Shown here: positions 1 through 5,512 of the stretch, piece after piece
Layout of the letters: every line of letters begins with the position of its first letter
Numbering within the stretch: the stretch's first letter is position 1
DNA from: Geoglobus sp.
Lineage (GTDB): Archaea > Halobacteriota > Archaeoglobi > Archaeoglobales > Archaeoglobaceae
Direction of reading: 5' to 3'
Assembly: GCA_027016965.1 (NCBI GenBank)
Contig: JALURI010000220.1
Coordinates: 1-8,369 of the forward strand
DNA length: 8,369 nucleotides
Made by a program: the position numbers and the translations under genes
The notes under the pieces: generated by a model
What the model was told of the DNA's origin: nothing
Databases searched by the model: none
What the model saw: the letters and a program-made list of their open reading frames with translations, nothing else

Positions 1-944
1 ATGAGAAATTGAAAAAGATAATTGAGAAAAATTGTATTAAAGCAACCGTTTCTGAAAAAAGGAGAGGAAAGTGGAAAGCATTGAATGATGCTTTAAAAAT
101 CGCTGAAGGAGAATACATACTTTTTCTTGACTCTGACACGGTTCTTCTGGACCCAGGGAATCCGGACAGGTATGATGGAGCTGAAGTAATCAAGGAGGTT
201 AATGGAGATTCAGTTCTCGAAAAACTTGTGAGGATAGACTACTTCAACATGTATCTGATTTCCCTTCTGGCATCAAGACTTGGCACATGCCTAGGATTCA
301 ATGGAGCATCATTCTGGATAAGGAGGGATGTTCTGAAAAAACTTGGTGGGTTTAAAAAAAGAATTAACGAGGACACAGATCTCGGAGTGAGGTTTGGAAT
401 AAAGGAATACAGGTACGGAATGTGCGGAAGAGCAATAACAGACTGCCCAAAAACATTCAGAGAATGGCTGACTCAGAGGGAAAGATGGGCTCTCGGTGGA
501 GCTGAGGTTGTAATGGAGAATCTGCGGGAGATAACGAGAAAACCGGTTATGTGGATTCCTTCTCTCTTCATAATGTTTCCCTCGCTCATAGGACTTTTGA
601 TAAACCTGATGCTTCCAGACAGTCTTTTTCTGAAGGCTCTCTATTTTCTTATCGCCATTACAGGATTCATTTCAGGAAAAACGATGGCGATTGTCATGTA
701 CCTTGTTTATGGCTATCACCTCCTGAAAAACATCGCAGCCGGACTGATAACATTCCTGACCTGGGCTGTATTCATGGGAATCCTTTCAAAGACTGCAAAA
801 TACAGCATAAATTTCAGATATCTACCTCTTTATTATTTCATATATTCCCCGGTGTGGATGTTTGTAGCAGTTATGGCACTTGTGAAGTACATTTCCCACA
901 GATTACTTGGAAAAACTCTCAGAGTAAATAACTGGAAGGTTTAG
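1..944 (+). CDS. Family 2 membrane glycosyltransferase, C-terminal part (5' end outside window)
   Basis: Transfers a sugar from a nucleotide-sugar donor, probably to a lipid or growing polysaccharide at the cytoplasmic membrane face; donor and acceptor cannot be read. The reading frame is open to the left edge (codons begin at position 3), so the TTG at 9 is not a real start; roughly the first 80-100 residues are probably missing. Counting from that TTG: a GKWKALNDAL stretch typical of the GT-A core (20-29), DSD metal-binding motif (41-43), FNGASF acceptor-site motif (98-103), catalytic EDTD (121-124) and QRERW (156-160), the Q-x-x-R-W signature of processive-type GT2 enzymes. After it come about four hydrophobic segments (roughly 180-203, 207-230, 240-262, 271-295) and a short basic tail. 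This resembles NodC/cellulose-synthase-like synthases. It ends 36 bp before the aminotransferase gene, which has its own TATA-like box, so co-transcription is not required. Confidence 0.88.
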   Translation, partial: EKLKKIIEKNCIKATVSEKRRGKWKALNDALKIAEGEYILFLDSDTVLLDPGNPDRYDGAEVIKEVNGDSVLEKLVRIDYFNMYLISLLASRLGTCLGFNGASFWIRRDVLKKLGGFKKRINEDTDLGVRFGIKEYRYGMCGRAITDCPKTFREWLTQRERWALGGAEVVMENLREITRKPVMWIPSLFIMFPSLIGLLINLMLPDSLFLKALYFLIAITGFISGKTMAIVMYLVYGYHLLKNIAAGLITFLTWAVFMGILSKTAKYSINFRYLPLYYFIYSPVWMFVAVMALVKYISHRLLGKTLRVNNWKV

Positions 945-951
945 ACAAAAG

Positions 952-958
952 GTTAAAT
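952..958 (+). promoter_or_regulatory. TATA-like box of the hisC-type gene
   Basis: GTTAAAT, centred about 26 nt before the ATG at 981, just after the glycosyltransferase stop. The spacing predicts a leaderless or nearly leaderless mRNA. There is no Shine-Dalgarno sequence directly before the ATG, which agrees. Confidence 0.45.
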
Positions 959-980
959 CCCGGTAAGATAACATGAACCC

Positions 981-1994
981 ATGCGATACGTTGTCAATCT
1001 TATAAACGAATACGATCCGGGTCCATTTCCTGATGAATTTGACGGAGAGGTTATACAGCTTGCATCCAATGAAAATCCATTTCCTCCCTCTGAAAGAGTT
1101 TTGAAGGCAATAAAGGAAAATATCTTAAAGATAAACAGATATCCTTATCCGTACTATTCTGAGCTTAAATCCGAGCTTTCATCCTACACAGGGGTTGATG
1201 AGAGCTGTATTGCCGTCTCAAATGGAGCCTCAGATCTTATCAGGCTTATTACAGACCTTTTCATAGAGCCCTTTGACCGAGTTTACATCCCAATGCCCTC
1301 ATACACGATGTACCTCATGTTTTCCATGCTGAGAGATGCACACGTTGAAACTCAGGTTTTTGAAGGTTACGATGTGGATGGGTGCTGTTCAAGAGGAAAA
1401 ATTGCTTTTCTGTGCAGTCCAAATAACCCAACTGGAAACACCCTGAAAAAGAAGGTGATCAGAGAATTTCTTGAGAACTTCGAATATGTTGTTGTTGATG
1501 AAGCTTATGCAGAATTTCACGGAGAGAGTCACGCAGATCTGCTCGATCATTACACCAATCTGATTGTAATCAGAAGTTTTTCAAAGTTTTTTGGACTTGC
1601 AGGAATGAGAATCGGATATGCCCTTGCTGATAAAAGAATCGTAACAGGAATTGAAAAAATACGAAACCCCTTCTCCATTTCATATCTCGGTTATATCTCA
1701 GCCATTGAAGCAATCAAAAGTATAGATTATTACAGAAGGGTGGCTGAGATAATTATTTCAGAAAGAGAGAAAATGAAAGAGAGGCTTGAGAAAAAATTTT
1801 ACATTTATCCCAGCAGAGCCAATTTTCTGCTTGTAAAACACAATGATCTTGAGCTTGTGGAGAGATTAATGGAAAAGAGAATCCTCGTAAGAGATGTGAC
1901 AGGACTTGAAGGGCTTCATGGCTATCATTTCAGGGTGAGTGTTGGAAAGCCAGAGGAAAATTCAATATTTCTCAGGGCTGTTGAAGAAATATGA
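981..1994 (+). CDS. hisC: Histidinol-phosphate aminotransferase-type PLP enzyme
   Basis: Fold-type I, PLP-dependent aminotransferase of the HisC family. HisC converts imidazole-acetol phosphate plus glutamate to histidinol phosphate in histidine synthesis, in the cytoplasm. Visible features in the 337 residues: LASNENPFPP near the N-terminus (27-36); SNGASD (80-85), contacting the cofactor phosphate; SPNNPTGN (146-153) with the conserved Asn; VVDEAYAEF (171-179) with the Asp that pairs with the pyridine nitrogen; SFSKFFGLAGMRIGYA (199-214) with the Schiff-base Lys at 202; and FRVSVGKPEEN with the carboxylate-binding Arg at 318. The length suits compact archaeal HisC proteins. No other his gene is in the window. 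The related CobD (threonine-phosphate decarboxylase) shares most motifs and cannot be fully excluded; HisC is preferred. The stop overlaps the next start as ATGA, implying translational coupling. Confidence 0.85.
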   Translation: MRYVVNLINEYDPGPFPDEFDGEVIQLASNENPFPPSERVLKAIKENILKINRYPYPYYSELKSELSSYTGVDESCIAVSNGASDLIRLITDLFIEPFDRVYIPMPSYTMYLMFSMLRDAHVETQVFEGYDVDGCCSRGKIAFLCSPNNPTGNTLKKKVIREFLENFEYVVVDEAYAEFHGESHADLLDHYTNLIVIRSFSKFFGLAGMRIGYALADKRIVTGIEKIRNPFSISYLGYISAIEAIKSIDYYRRVAEIIISEREKMKERLEKKFYIYPSRANFLLVKHNDLELVERLMEKRILVRDVTGLEGLHGYHFRVSVGKPEENSIFLRAVEEI

Positions 1995-2350
1995 AGGTAA
2001 AAAAAGAGCTAATTGAGGGTCTGATTGAAATTGCAAGAGAGAGTTACCCTTACGAATTTTTCGCATTGCTAACCGGAAAAAAGAATGTCATTGAGGAATT
2101 TGTTTACATTCCATTCGAGCAGGGAAGCAACTTTGCAGGATTCAATACCTCTCTCCTTCCTGTTGGAATGAGAATTTACGGAACTGTTCATTCACATCCT
2201 TCAAACTCTCCATATCCTTCCCCTCAGGACCTTGCAACATTCACCTCTTTCGGGAAGGTTCACATAATAATCCACTATCCATATTGCAAAAACTGCTGGA
2301 ACGCTTTCGATTCACAGGGAAATCGAATTGATATTGAGCTTGTTGAATGA
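1991..2350 (+). CDS. JAMM/MPN+ zinc metalloprotease, AfJAMM-like
   Basis: A 119-residue single-domain JAB1/MPN/Mov34 protein. The full JAMM signature is present: Glu22 in YEFFALLTG, then HSHP with His67 and His69, Ser77 and Asp80 (H-x-H-P-x6-S-x2-D), the set that binds Zn and activates water in isopeptidases of this family. From memory it resembles the A. fulgidus JAMM protein of known structure (same length, GTVHSHP context, FGK.HII..YPY stretch). Archaeal relatives cleave ubiquitin-like modifiers from targets or process sulfur-carrier proteins; the substrate here is unknown and no ubiquitin-like partner is encoded nearby. The ATG lies inside the end of the aminotransferase gene (ATGA overlap) and has no Shine-Dalgarno sequence, so expression probably depends on that gene. 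Confidence 0.88.
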   Translation: MKVKKELIEGLIEIARESYPYEFFALLTGKKNVIEEFVYIPFEQGSNFAGFNTSLLPVGMRIYGTVHSHPSNSPYPSPQDLATFTSFGKVHIIIHYPYCKNCWNAFDSQGNRIDIELVE

Positions 2351-2403
2351 TACCCTACCAAAAATGCTTCTGTGAGAGGGCAAAACTGGTAAAGCGATAG
2401 ATA

Positions 2404-2409
2404 TTTATA
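2404..2409 (+). promoter_or_regulatory. TATA-like box of the HCPLC membrane-protein gene
   Basis: TTTATA, embedded in ATATTTATA (2401-2409), centred about 25 nt before the ATG at 2432. This predicts transcription starting at or next to the start codon. It overlaps the left arm of the palindrome at 2405-2423. Confidence 0.5.
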
Positions 2410-2423
2410 CATCAGATGTATAA
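2405..2423. promoter_or_regulatory. Perfect 19-bp palindrome, candidate operator
   Basis: TTATACATC-A-GATGTATAA: nine-base arms around a single central A, without mismatch. It overlaps the TATA-like box and covers the region up to about 9 nt before the start codon, where a bound dimeric repressor would block TBP or RNA polymerase. The arms do not match an operator I can name; the TACA/TGTA ends recall BlaI/CopY sites, but the spacing differs. As a transcript hairpin it would be AT-rich, and it would lie upstream of the predicted transcription start, so a DNA site is more likely than an RNA structure. Confidence 0.55.
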
Positions 2424-2431
2424 TTAAATTG

Positions 2432-3061
2432 ATGATGTACAGCAAATCAGTTGAACATGTAAACACATATGGCCCAGATGCAGAGAGATCAGCTACATCG
2501 AGGGAACAATCAAAAATCCCTAAGAGATTTCTGATAATCGGTATTCCATTTTTAACAGTCTCTCAGATGCTGATAGGCAAGGCAAACGCCCACTGTCCGT
2601 TGTGTACTGCCGGAATTGCAGCAGTTGCCGGCGGTGCAATTTTTCTTGGAGTTAAGACAGTCGTGATCGGACTGTTTGTTGGAGCTCTTGCCATTTCAAT
2701 GGGATTCTGGGTTGGAAATGTGAGAAATTTTGTATACTGGAAGAAAATGATTCTTGCTCTCATATCTTACGGGATAACCGTCCTTCCTTTAATGTCCTTA
2801 ATGCCTGGGTACATCCCTGTCTATATTTCAGTGGCTGGAGACTACGGTACTTTTCTAAACAGAACATATCTGTTCAATTCATTTTTGACCGGAAGTCTAA
2901 TTGGGGGGATAGCGGCAATAACAGCACCCTGGGCAAGCCAGAAAATAACCGAAATAAGGAACGGGAAAAGGATTGCCTTTCAGGGAGTAATAGTCACATT
3001 CACAATCCTAATAGCAATTGGAGCTATTATGCAGGGATTAGTGTGGGAATTCAGAATGTGA
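2432..3061 (+). CDS. Uncharacterised membrane protein with HCPLC motif
   Basis: No family name recognised. About 209 residues from the ATG at 2432; the ATG at 2435 is equally possible, and TATA spacing favours these over the TTG at 2429. Numbering from 2432: a hydrophilic N-terminus of about 30 residues ending in basic KIPKR; a hydrophobic segment at about 33-49; then KANA followed by HCPLCTAG (His54, Cys55, Cys58); a Gly/Ala-rich stretch leading into a hydrophobic segment (about 76-96); basic KK (104-105); and further segments at about 106-124, 150-169 and 185-205. The positive-inside rule puts the HCPLC motif outside, just after the first segment. ANA|H also resembles a signal peptidase site. 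It is followed after 18 bp by a second membrane protein with its own strong ribosome binding site, so the two form an operon. Guesses from the motif alone are thiol-disulfide exchange or metal binding; no function is established. Confidence 0.8.
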   Translation: MMYSKSVEHVNTYGPDAERSATSREQSKIPKRFLIIGIPFLTVSQMLIGKANAHCPLCTAGIAAVAGGAIFLGVKTVVIGLFVGALAISMGFWVGNVRNFVYWKKMILALISYGITVLPLMSLMPGYIPVYISVAGDYGTFLNRTYLFNSFLTGSLIGGIAAITAPWASQKITEIRNGKRIAFQGVIVTFTILIAIGAIMQGLVWEFRM

Positions 3062-3070
3062 AGGCTGTAA

Positions 3071-3078
3071 GGTGGTGA
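3071..3078 (+). promoter_or_regulatory. Shine-Dalgarno sequence of the FCVIC membrane-protein gene
   Basis: GGTGGTGA, complementary to the CACCUCC end of 16S rRNA, lies immediately before the ATG at 3080. Its presence here, while the first gene of the pair appears leaderless, supports translation of an internal cistron in a shared mRNA. Confidence 0.65.
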
Positions 3079-3079
3079 A

Positions 3080-3532
3080 ATGGTGTTATCAGATTCACTT
3101 CTTATCTCACTATCATCAGTAGCCTTTCTTTATTTTGTTTTTCTCAGTATTAAAAGCCTTATCAGGAATTATGATTTTTGCGTGATTTGCGTCTCCGTAT
3201 CCCTTACATGGATTGGTTTACTGATTTTATTTCTTTCGGGAGAATTTTCCGATGGCATAATCATTGCCCTCCTCATGGGACAGAGCATAACCGGACTCTA
3301 TTACTCTCTCGAAAAAAGGGTGGATGAGAATGCAAAGATATTCAGATTACCCTTCCTCCTTACTCTTACTTTTGTAGGATATTATGCCCTCAGGTTATCG
3401 GAATTCACAGTCATCACATTTCTGTTTCTGTTGGTGATGTGGGTTACGTTTCTGATTGTGTATCTCCTGAGATACAACTCCAGAATTAAACAGGTCGCTG
3501 AAAAAATAATTGAATGCTGTAAAAACTGGTAA
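3080..3532 (+). CDS. Uncharacterised membrane protein with FCVIC motif
   Basis: No family name recognised. The 150 residues are largely hydrophobic, with about five segments (7-27, 35-53, 58-75, 89-106, 110-130). The notable motif is DFCVICVSVSLTW (32-44), with Cys34 and Cys37 at the start of the second segment. MGQSITGLYY follows in the third, and RLPFLLTL opens the fourth. The basic loops (KSLIRN before the cysteines, EKRVDENAK after the third segment, and the tail from 131) place the FCVIC pair on the cytoplasmic side. The tail ends in a further vicinal pair, IECCKNW (Cys146, Cys147). It is the second gene of an operon with the HCPLC protein. A partnership is inferred from adjacency and from the matching CxxC pairs. 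Confidence 0.78.
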   Translation: MVLSDSLLISLSSVAFLYFVFLSIKSLIRNYDFCVICVSVSLTWIGLLILFLSGEFSDGIIIALLMGQSITGLYYSLEKRVDENAKIFRLPFLLTLTFVGYYALRLSEFTVITFLFLLVMWVTFLIVYLLRYNSRIKQVAEKIIECCKNW

Positions 3533-3556
3533 TTGATTTGCTGTAAACCCACTAAT

Positions 3557-3580
3557 CTCACAATTTGAGTTTGATTTTTT
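3557..3580 (+). terminator. Possible oligo-T terminator of the membrane-protein operon
   Basis: A weak inverted repeat (CTCA, 5-nt loop, TGAG, 3557-3569) is followed by a T6 run at 3575-3580, 43-48 nt after the stop of the FCVIC gene. Archaeal RNA polymerase stops at T-runs on the non-template strand with little need for a hairpin. The remainder of the 135-bp gap (3533-3667) between the convergent genes shows nothing else I can support. Confidence 0.35.
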
Positions 3581-3667
3581 CAGTCTGATGGTTATCTCAG
3601 TCATATCTTCTTATCATGTGTCTCCTTCTCCCTCTGACCTTATCTCCCATGACTGTATTTATCCATC

Positions 3668-4354
3668 TCACCTCATCTCAACTTCCTTCCCATCATCTGC
3701 ATCTCCAACCAGATTCAATACGAAATTTTCAGGATATGTTCCGACAAACTGAACAACATTGCCTCTGTCGAGATTTTTTATTACTGTATGGGGGACACCC
3801 ATCACACCCCATCTGTCTGCAAGGGATGGAAATTCGAGGCTCTCAATCATCTCACTTTCAATTTTTTCGCTAACCATTGCAAACTGATGAGCTATCAATA
3901 CAGCTTTTGGACAGTACGGGCATGTTGGTGTGACGAAAACCTCAATTTTTAGCCTGTTCTTTACATTCTGAAGTTTCTGTATTGTTGCATCTGTTATTTC
4001 AAGCTGTTTTGTTGAAACATACATTATGTCCTTTACGAGGGTTGTGAATTCGTATCCTGACGGAATGCCTGTAAATCTCACCCTCGGGCCAATTTCACCT
4101 CCACTGTCGGTAATAATTACTGTCGGTGCAAGTTCTATACCGATCTCAGACGCTCTCTTGCCATTAACATCATGGATCTCCAGTTCTATTTTGTCCGATA
4201 AGTCTGCAACTTCCTGAAGAAGCTGTTTTGCATCTTTACAGTACTTGCAATGTTCATCTTCACTGGAGAAAAGCAGAATCTTTACTCTATCTCTCAAAAT
4301 CTTCTCAAATTCTCTTTTCAGATATTTTTTATCTTCCTCCTTCAGAAGTGACAT
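3668..4354 (-). CDS. Protein disulfide oxidoreductase, two thioredoxin folds (glutaredoxin-like)
   Basis: Cytosolic thiol-disulfide oxidoreductase of the archaeal PDO family, which makes, breaks and reshuffles disulfides and can take electrons from thioredoxin reductase. From the chosen start it has 228 residues, the family's usual length (about 226 in Pyrococcus furiosus). There are two tandem thioredoxin domains, each with an active site and a cis-Pro: C-K-Y-C at 36-39 with APT (Pro77), and C-P-Y-C at 145-148 with GVP (Pro188). The C-terminal CPYC is usually the more active site. The frame stays open to an ATG at 4444, but I choose the ATG at 4354: it starts right at the conserved fold, has an AGGTGA ribosome binding site 4 nt upstream, and has a TATA-like box 32-38 nt upstream that lies inside the longer version. 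It is convergent with the cysteine-motif membrane operon and divergent from rfcS. Confidence 0.92.
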   Translation of the reverse strand: MSLLKEEDKKYLKREFEKILRDRVKILLFSSEDEHCKYCKDAKQLLQEVADLSDKIELEIHDVNGKRASEIGIELAPTVIITDSGGEIGPRVRFTGIPSGYEFTTLVKDIMYVSTKQLEITDATIQKLQNVKNRLKIEVFVTPTCPYCPKAVLIAHQFAMVSEKIESEMIESLEFPSLADRWGVMGVPHTVIKNLDRGNVVQFVGTYPENFVLNLVGDADDGKEVEMR

Positions 4355-4358
4355 ACTT

Positions 4359-4364
4359 TCACCT
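4359..4364 (-). promoter_or_regulatory. Shine-Dalgarno sequence deciding the PDO start
   Basis: AGGTGA on the minus strand, 4 nt before the ATG at 4354-4352. It selects this ATG over the one 30 codons upstream. Confidence 0.7.
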
Positions 4365-4385
4365 GTACATAATCGTGCGTGTGAG

Positions 4386-4392
4386 TATTTAA
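4386..4392 (-). promoter_or_regulatory. TATA-like box of the PDO gene
   Basis: TTAAATA on the minus strand, centred about 35 nt before the ATG at 4354. Transcription would start near 4363-4366, giving a short leader that just contains the AGGTGA site. Confidence 0.5.
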
Positions 4393-4454
4393 CTGCATCA
4401 CCGTAATTGAGTGAATTTTCAAACTCAACAATGGATCCAGACATCTTCAGAAGA

Positions 4455-4462
4455 TTTTAATA
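4455..4462 (+). promoter_or_regulatory. TATA-like box of rfcS
   Basis: TTTTAATA centred about 28 nt before the ATG at 4486; a leaderless transcript is expected. It directly abuts a 13-bp palindrome (4443-4455) lying at the BRE position. Confidence 0.5.
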
Positions 4463-4485
4463 TTCCCTTGTAAGATTCAATCCCA

Positions 4486-5454
4486 ATGGATACCGAAATC
4501 TGGGTCGAAAAATACAGGCCGAGAACTCTCGATGAGGTTGTGGGACAGGACGAGGTCATTGAAAGACTGAAAGGATACGTTGAAAGAAAGAACCTACCAC
4601 ACCTTCTTTTTTCCGGACCTCCGGGCACGGGAAAGACTGCAACAGCAATCGCACTGGCAAGGGATATTTTTGAAGATGTGTGGCGGGATAACTTCATAGA
4701 GATGAATGCCAGCGATGAAAGAGGAATTGATGTTGTAAGGCACAAAATAAAAGAGTTTGCAAGAACCGCACCCATCTCAGCTCCATTCAAAATAATATTT
4801 CTCGACGAGGCTGATGCTCTGACTGCAGATGCCCAGGCAGCTCTCAGAAGAACCATGGAAATGTATTCTAAAACATGCAGATTTATTTTAAGCTGCAATT
4901 ATGTTAGCAGAATAATAGAGCCAATACAGAGCAGATGTGCCGTTTTCAAGTTCAGACCTGTACCTGAGGGGGCGATGAGAACCAGACTTGAGACAATATG
5001 CAGAAATGAGAGCCTGGAGATTGATGATGAGGCTCTGGATGCTCTCATTTACATTTCTGGTGGAGACTTCAGAAAGGCAATAAATGCCCTGCAGGGAGCC
5101 TCTGTGCTGGGGAAAAGAATCACTCCTGATATGATATATCAGATAACGGCAACAGCAAAACCGGAAGAAATCGGGAAACTTGTGGAGTTTGCATTGAAAG
5201 GCAATTTTATGGATGCAAGAGACCATCTCGACAGGCTTATGATCGAGTACGGAATGAGTGGTGAGGATATTGTATCACAACTTTACAGGGAGATAGTATC
5301 TTCAAAATTTGACGAATCCCTCAAAGTCATTCTGATAGACAGGCTTGGAGAGACCGATTTCAGGCTTACAGAAGGATCTCATGAGAGAATCCAGCTTGAT
5401 GCTTTTCTTGCCTATCTGGTAATTGCCGGTAAAAAGAGGGCAAGGCAGAGTTAA
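4486..5454 (+). CDS. rfcS: Replication factor C small subunit (clamp loader)
   Basis: AAA+ ATPase subunit of the archaeal clamp loader. Several small subunits assemble with one RfcL and use ATP to open the PCNA ring and place it on primed DNA. The motifs in the 322 residues are in canonical order: YRPRTLDEVVGQ (10-21, RFC box), Walker A GPPGTGKT (44-51), NASDERGIDVVR (75-86), Walker B FLDEADAL (105-112), sensor 1 at LSCNY (135-139), the SRC arginine-finger motif (149-151) and sensor 2 GDFRKAIN (193-200). The C-terminal collar domain follows. The length is that of ordinary archaeal RfcS, and no intein interrupts the P-loop, unlike in some archaea. There is no Shine-Dalgarno sequence before the ATG; the TATA-like box at 28 nt suggests a leaderless mRNA. 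rfcL is not in the window. Confidence 0.97.
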   Translation: MDTEIWVEKYRPRTLDEVVGQDEVIERLKGYVERKNLPHLLFSGPPGTGKTATAIALARDIFEDVWRDNFIEMNASDERGIDVVRHKIKEFARTAPISAPFKIIFLDEADALTADAQAALRRTMEMYSKTCRFILSCNYVSRIIEPIQSRCAVFKFRPVPEGAMRTRLETICRNESLEIDDEALDALIYISGGDFRKAINALQGASVLGKRITPDMIYQITATAKPEEIGKLVEFALKGNFMDARDHLDRLMIEYGMSGEDIVSQLYREIVSSKFDESLKVILIDRLGETDFRLTEGSHERIQLDAFLAYLVIAGKKRARQS

Positions 5455-5477
5455 GCTCCATTTCAATTTTATTAGAA

Positions 5478-5486
5478 AAATATTTA
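5478..5486 (+). promoter_or_regulatory. TATA-like box of the CBS-domain gene
   Basis: AAATATTTA in the AT-rich 58-bp gap after rfcS, centred about 31 nt before the ATG at 5513. The T-rich stretch here (5461-5490) may also end the rfcS transcript. Confidence 0.45.
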
Positions 5487-5504
5487 TTTTGGCAGTCTTA
5501 GGGT

Positions 5505-5511
5505 AGGGTGA
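5505..5511 (+). promoter_or_regulatory. Shine-Dalgarno sequence of the CBS-domain gene
   Basis: AGGGTGA just before the ATG at 5513, the same GGTGAaATG arrangement as at 3074-3082. It fixes the start. Confidence 0.6.
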
Positions 5512-5512
5512 A

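Noticed and set aside
551..931. Plus-strand open frame of 126 codons inside the glycosyltransferase
   Set aside because: Out-of-frame shadow of a gene with clear GT2 motifs and membrane segments.
1031..1093. C/D-box sRNA-like TGATGA ... CTGA pair
   Set aside because: Lies in hisC coding sequence and has no convincing internal D'/C' boxes; such short motifs occur by chance.
2353..2391. Interleaved CCCT/AGGG and ACCA/TGGT complementarity resembling a pseudoknot after the JAMM gene
   Set aside because: Arms of only 4-5 bases over a 40-nt gap; expected by chance and with no associated function.
3395..3604. Minus-strand open frame of 69 codons across the 3' end of the FCVIC gene
   Set aside because: Lies mostly antisense to a better-supported gene and has no recognisable motif, ribosome binding site or TATA box.
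3533..3667. Possible RNA gene in the convergent gap
   Set aside because: No tRNA-like, C/D, H/ACA or strong hairpin structure was found; only a weak dyad and a T-run.
4355..4444. N-terminal extension of the disulfide oxidoreductase to the ATG at 4444
   Set aside because: It would add 30 non-conserved residues, contains the TATA-like box, and bypasses the AGGTGA ribosome binding site 4 nt before the ATG at 4354; the shorter form has the family's usual length.
4425..4898. Minus-strand open frame of 157 codons
   Set aside because: Antisense shadow of rfcS; Ser-rich composition without domain motifs.
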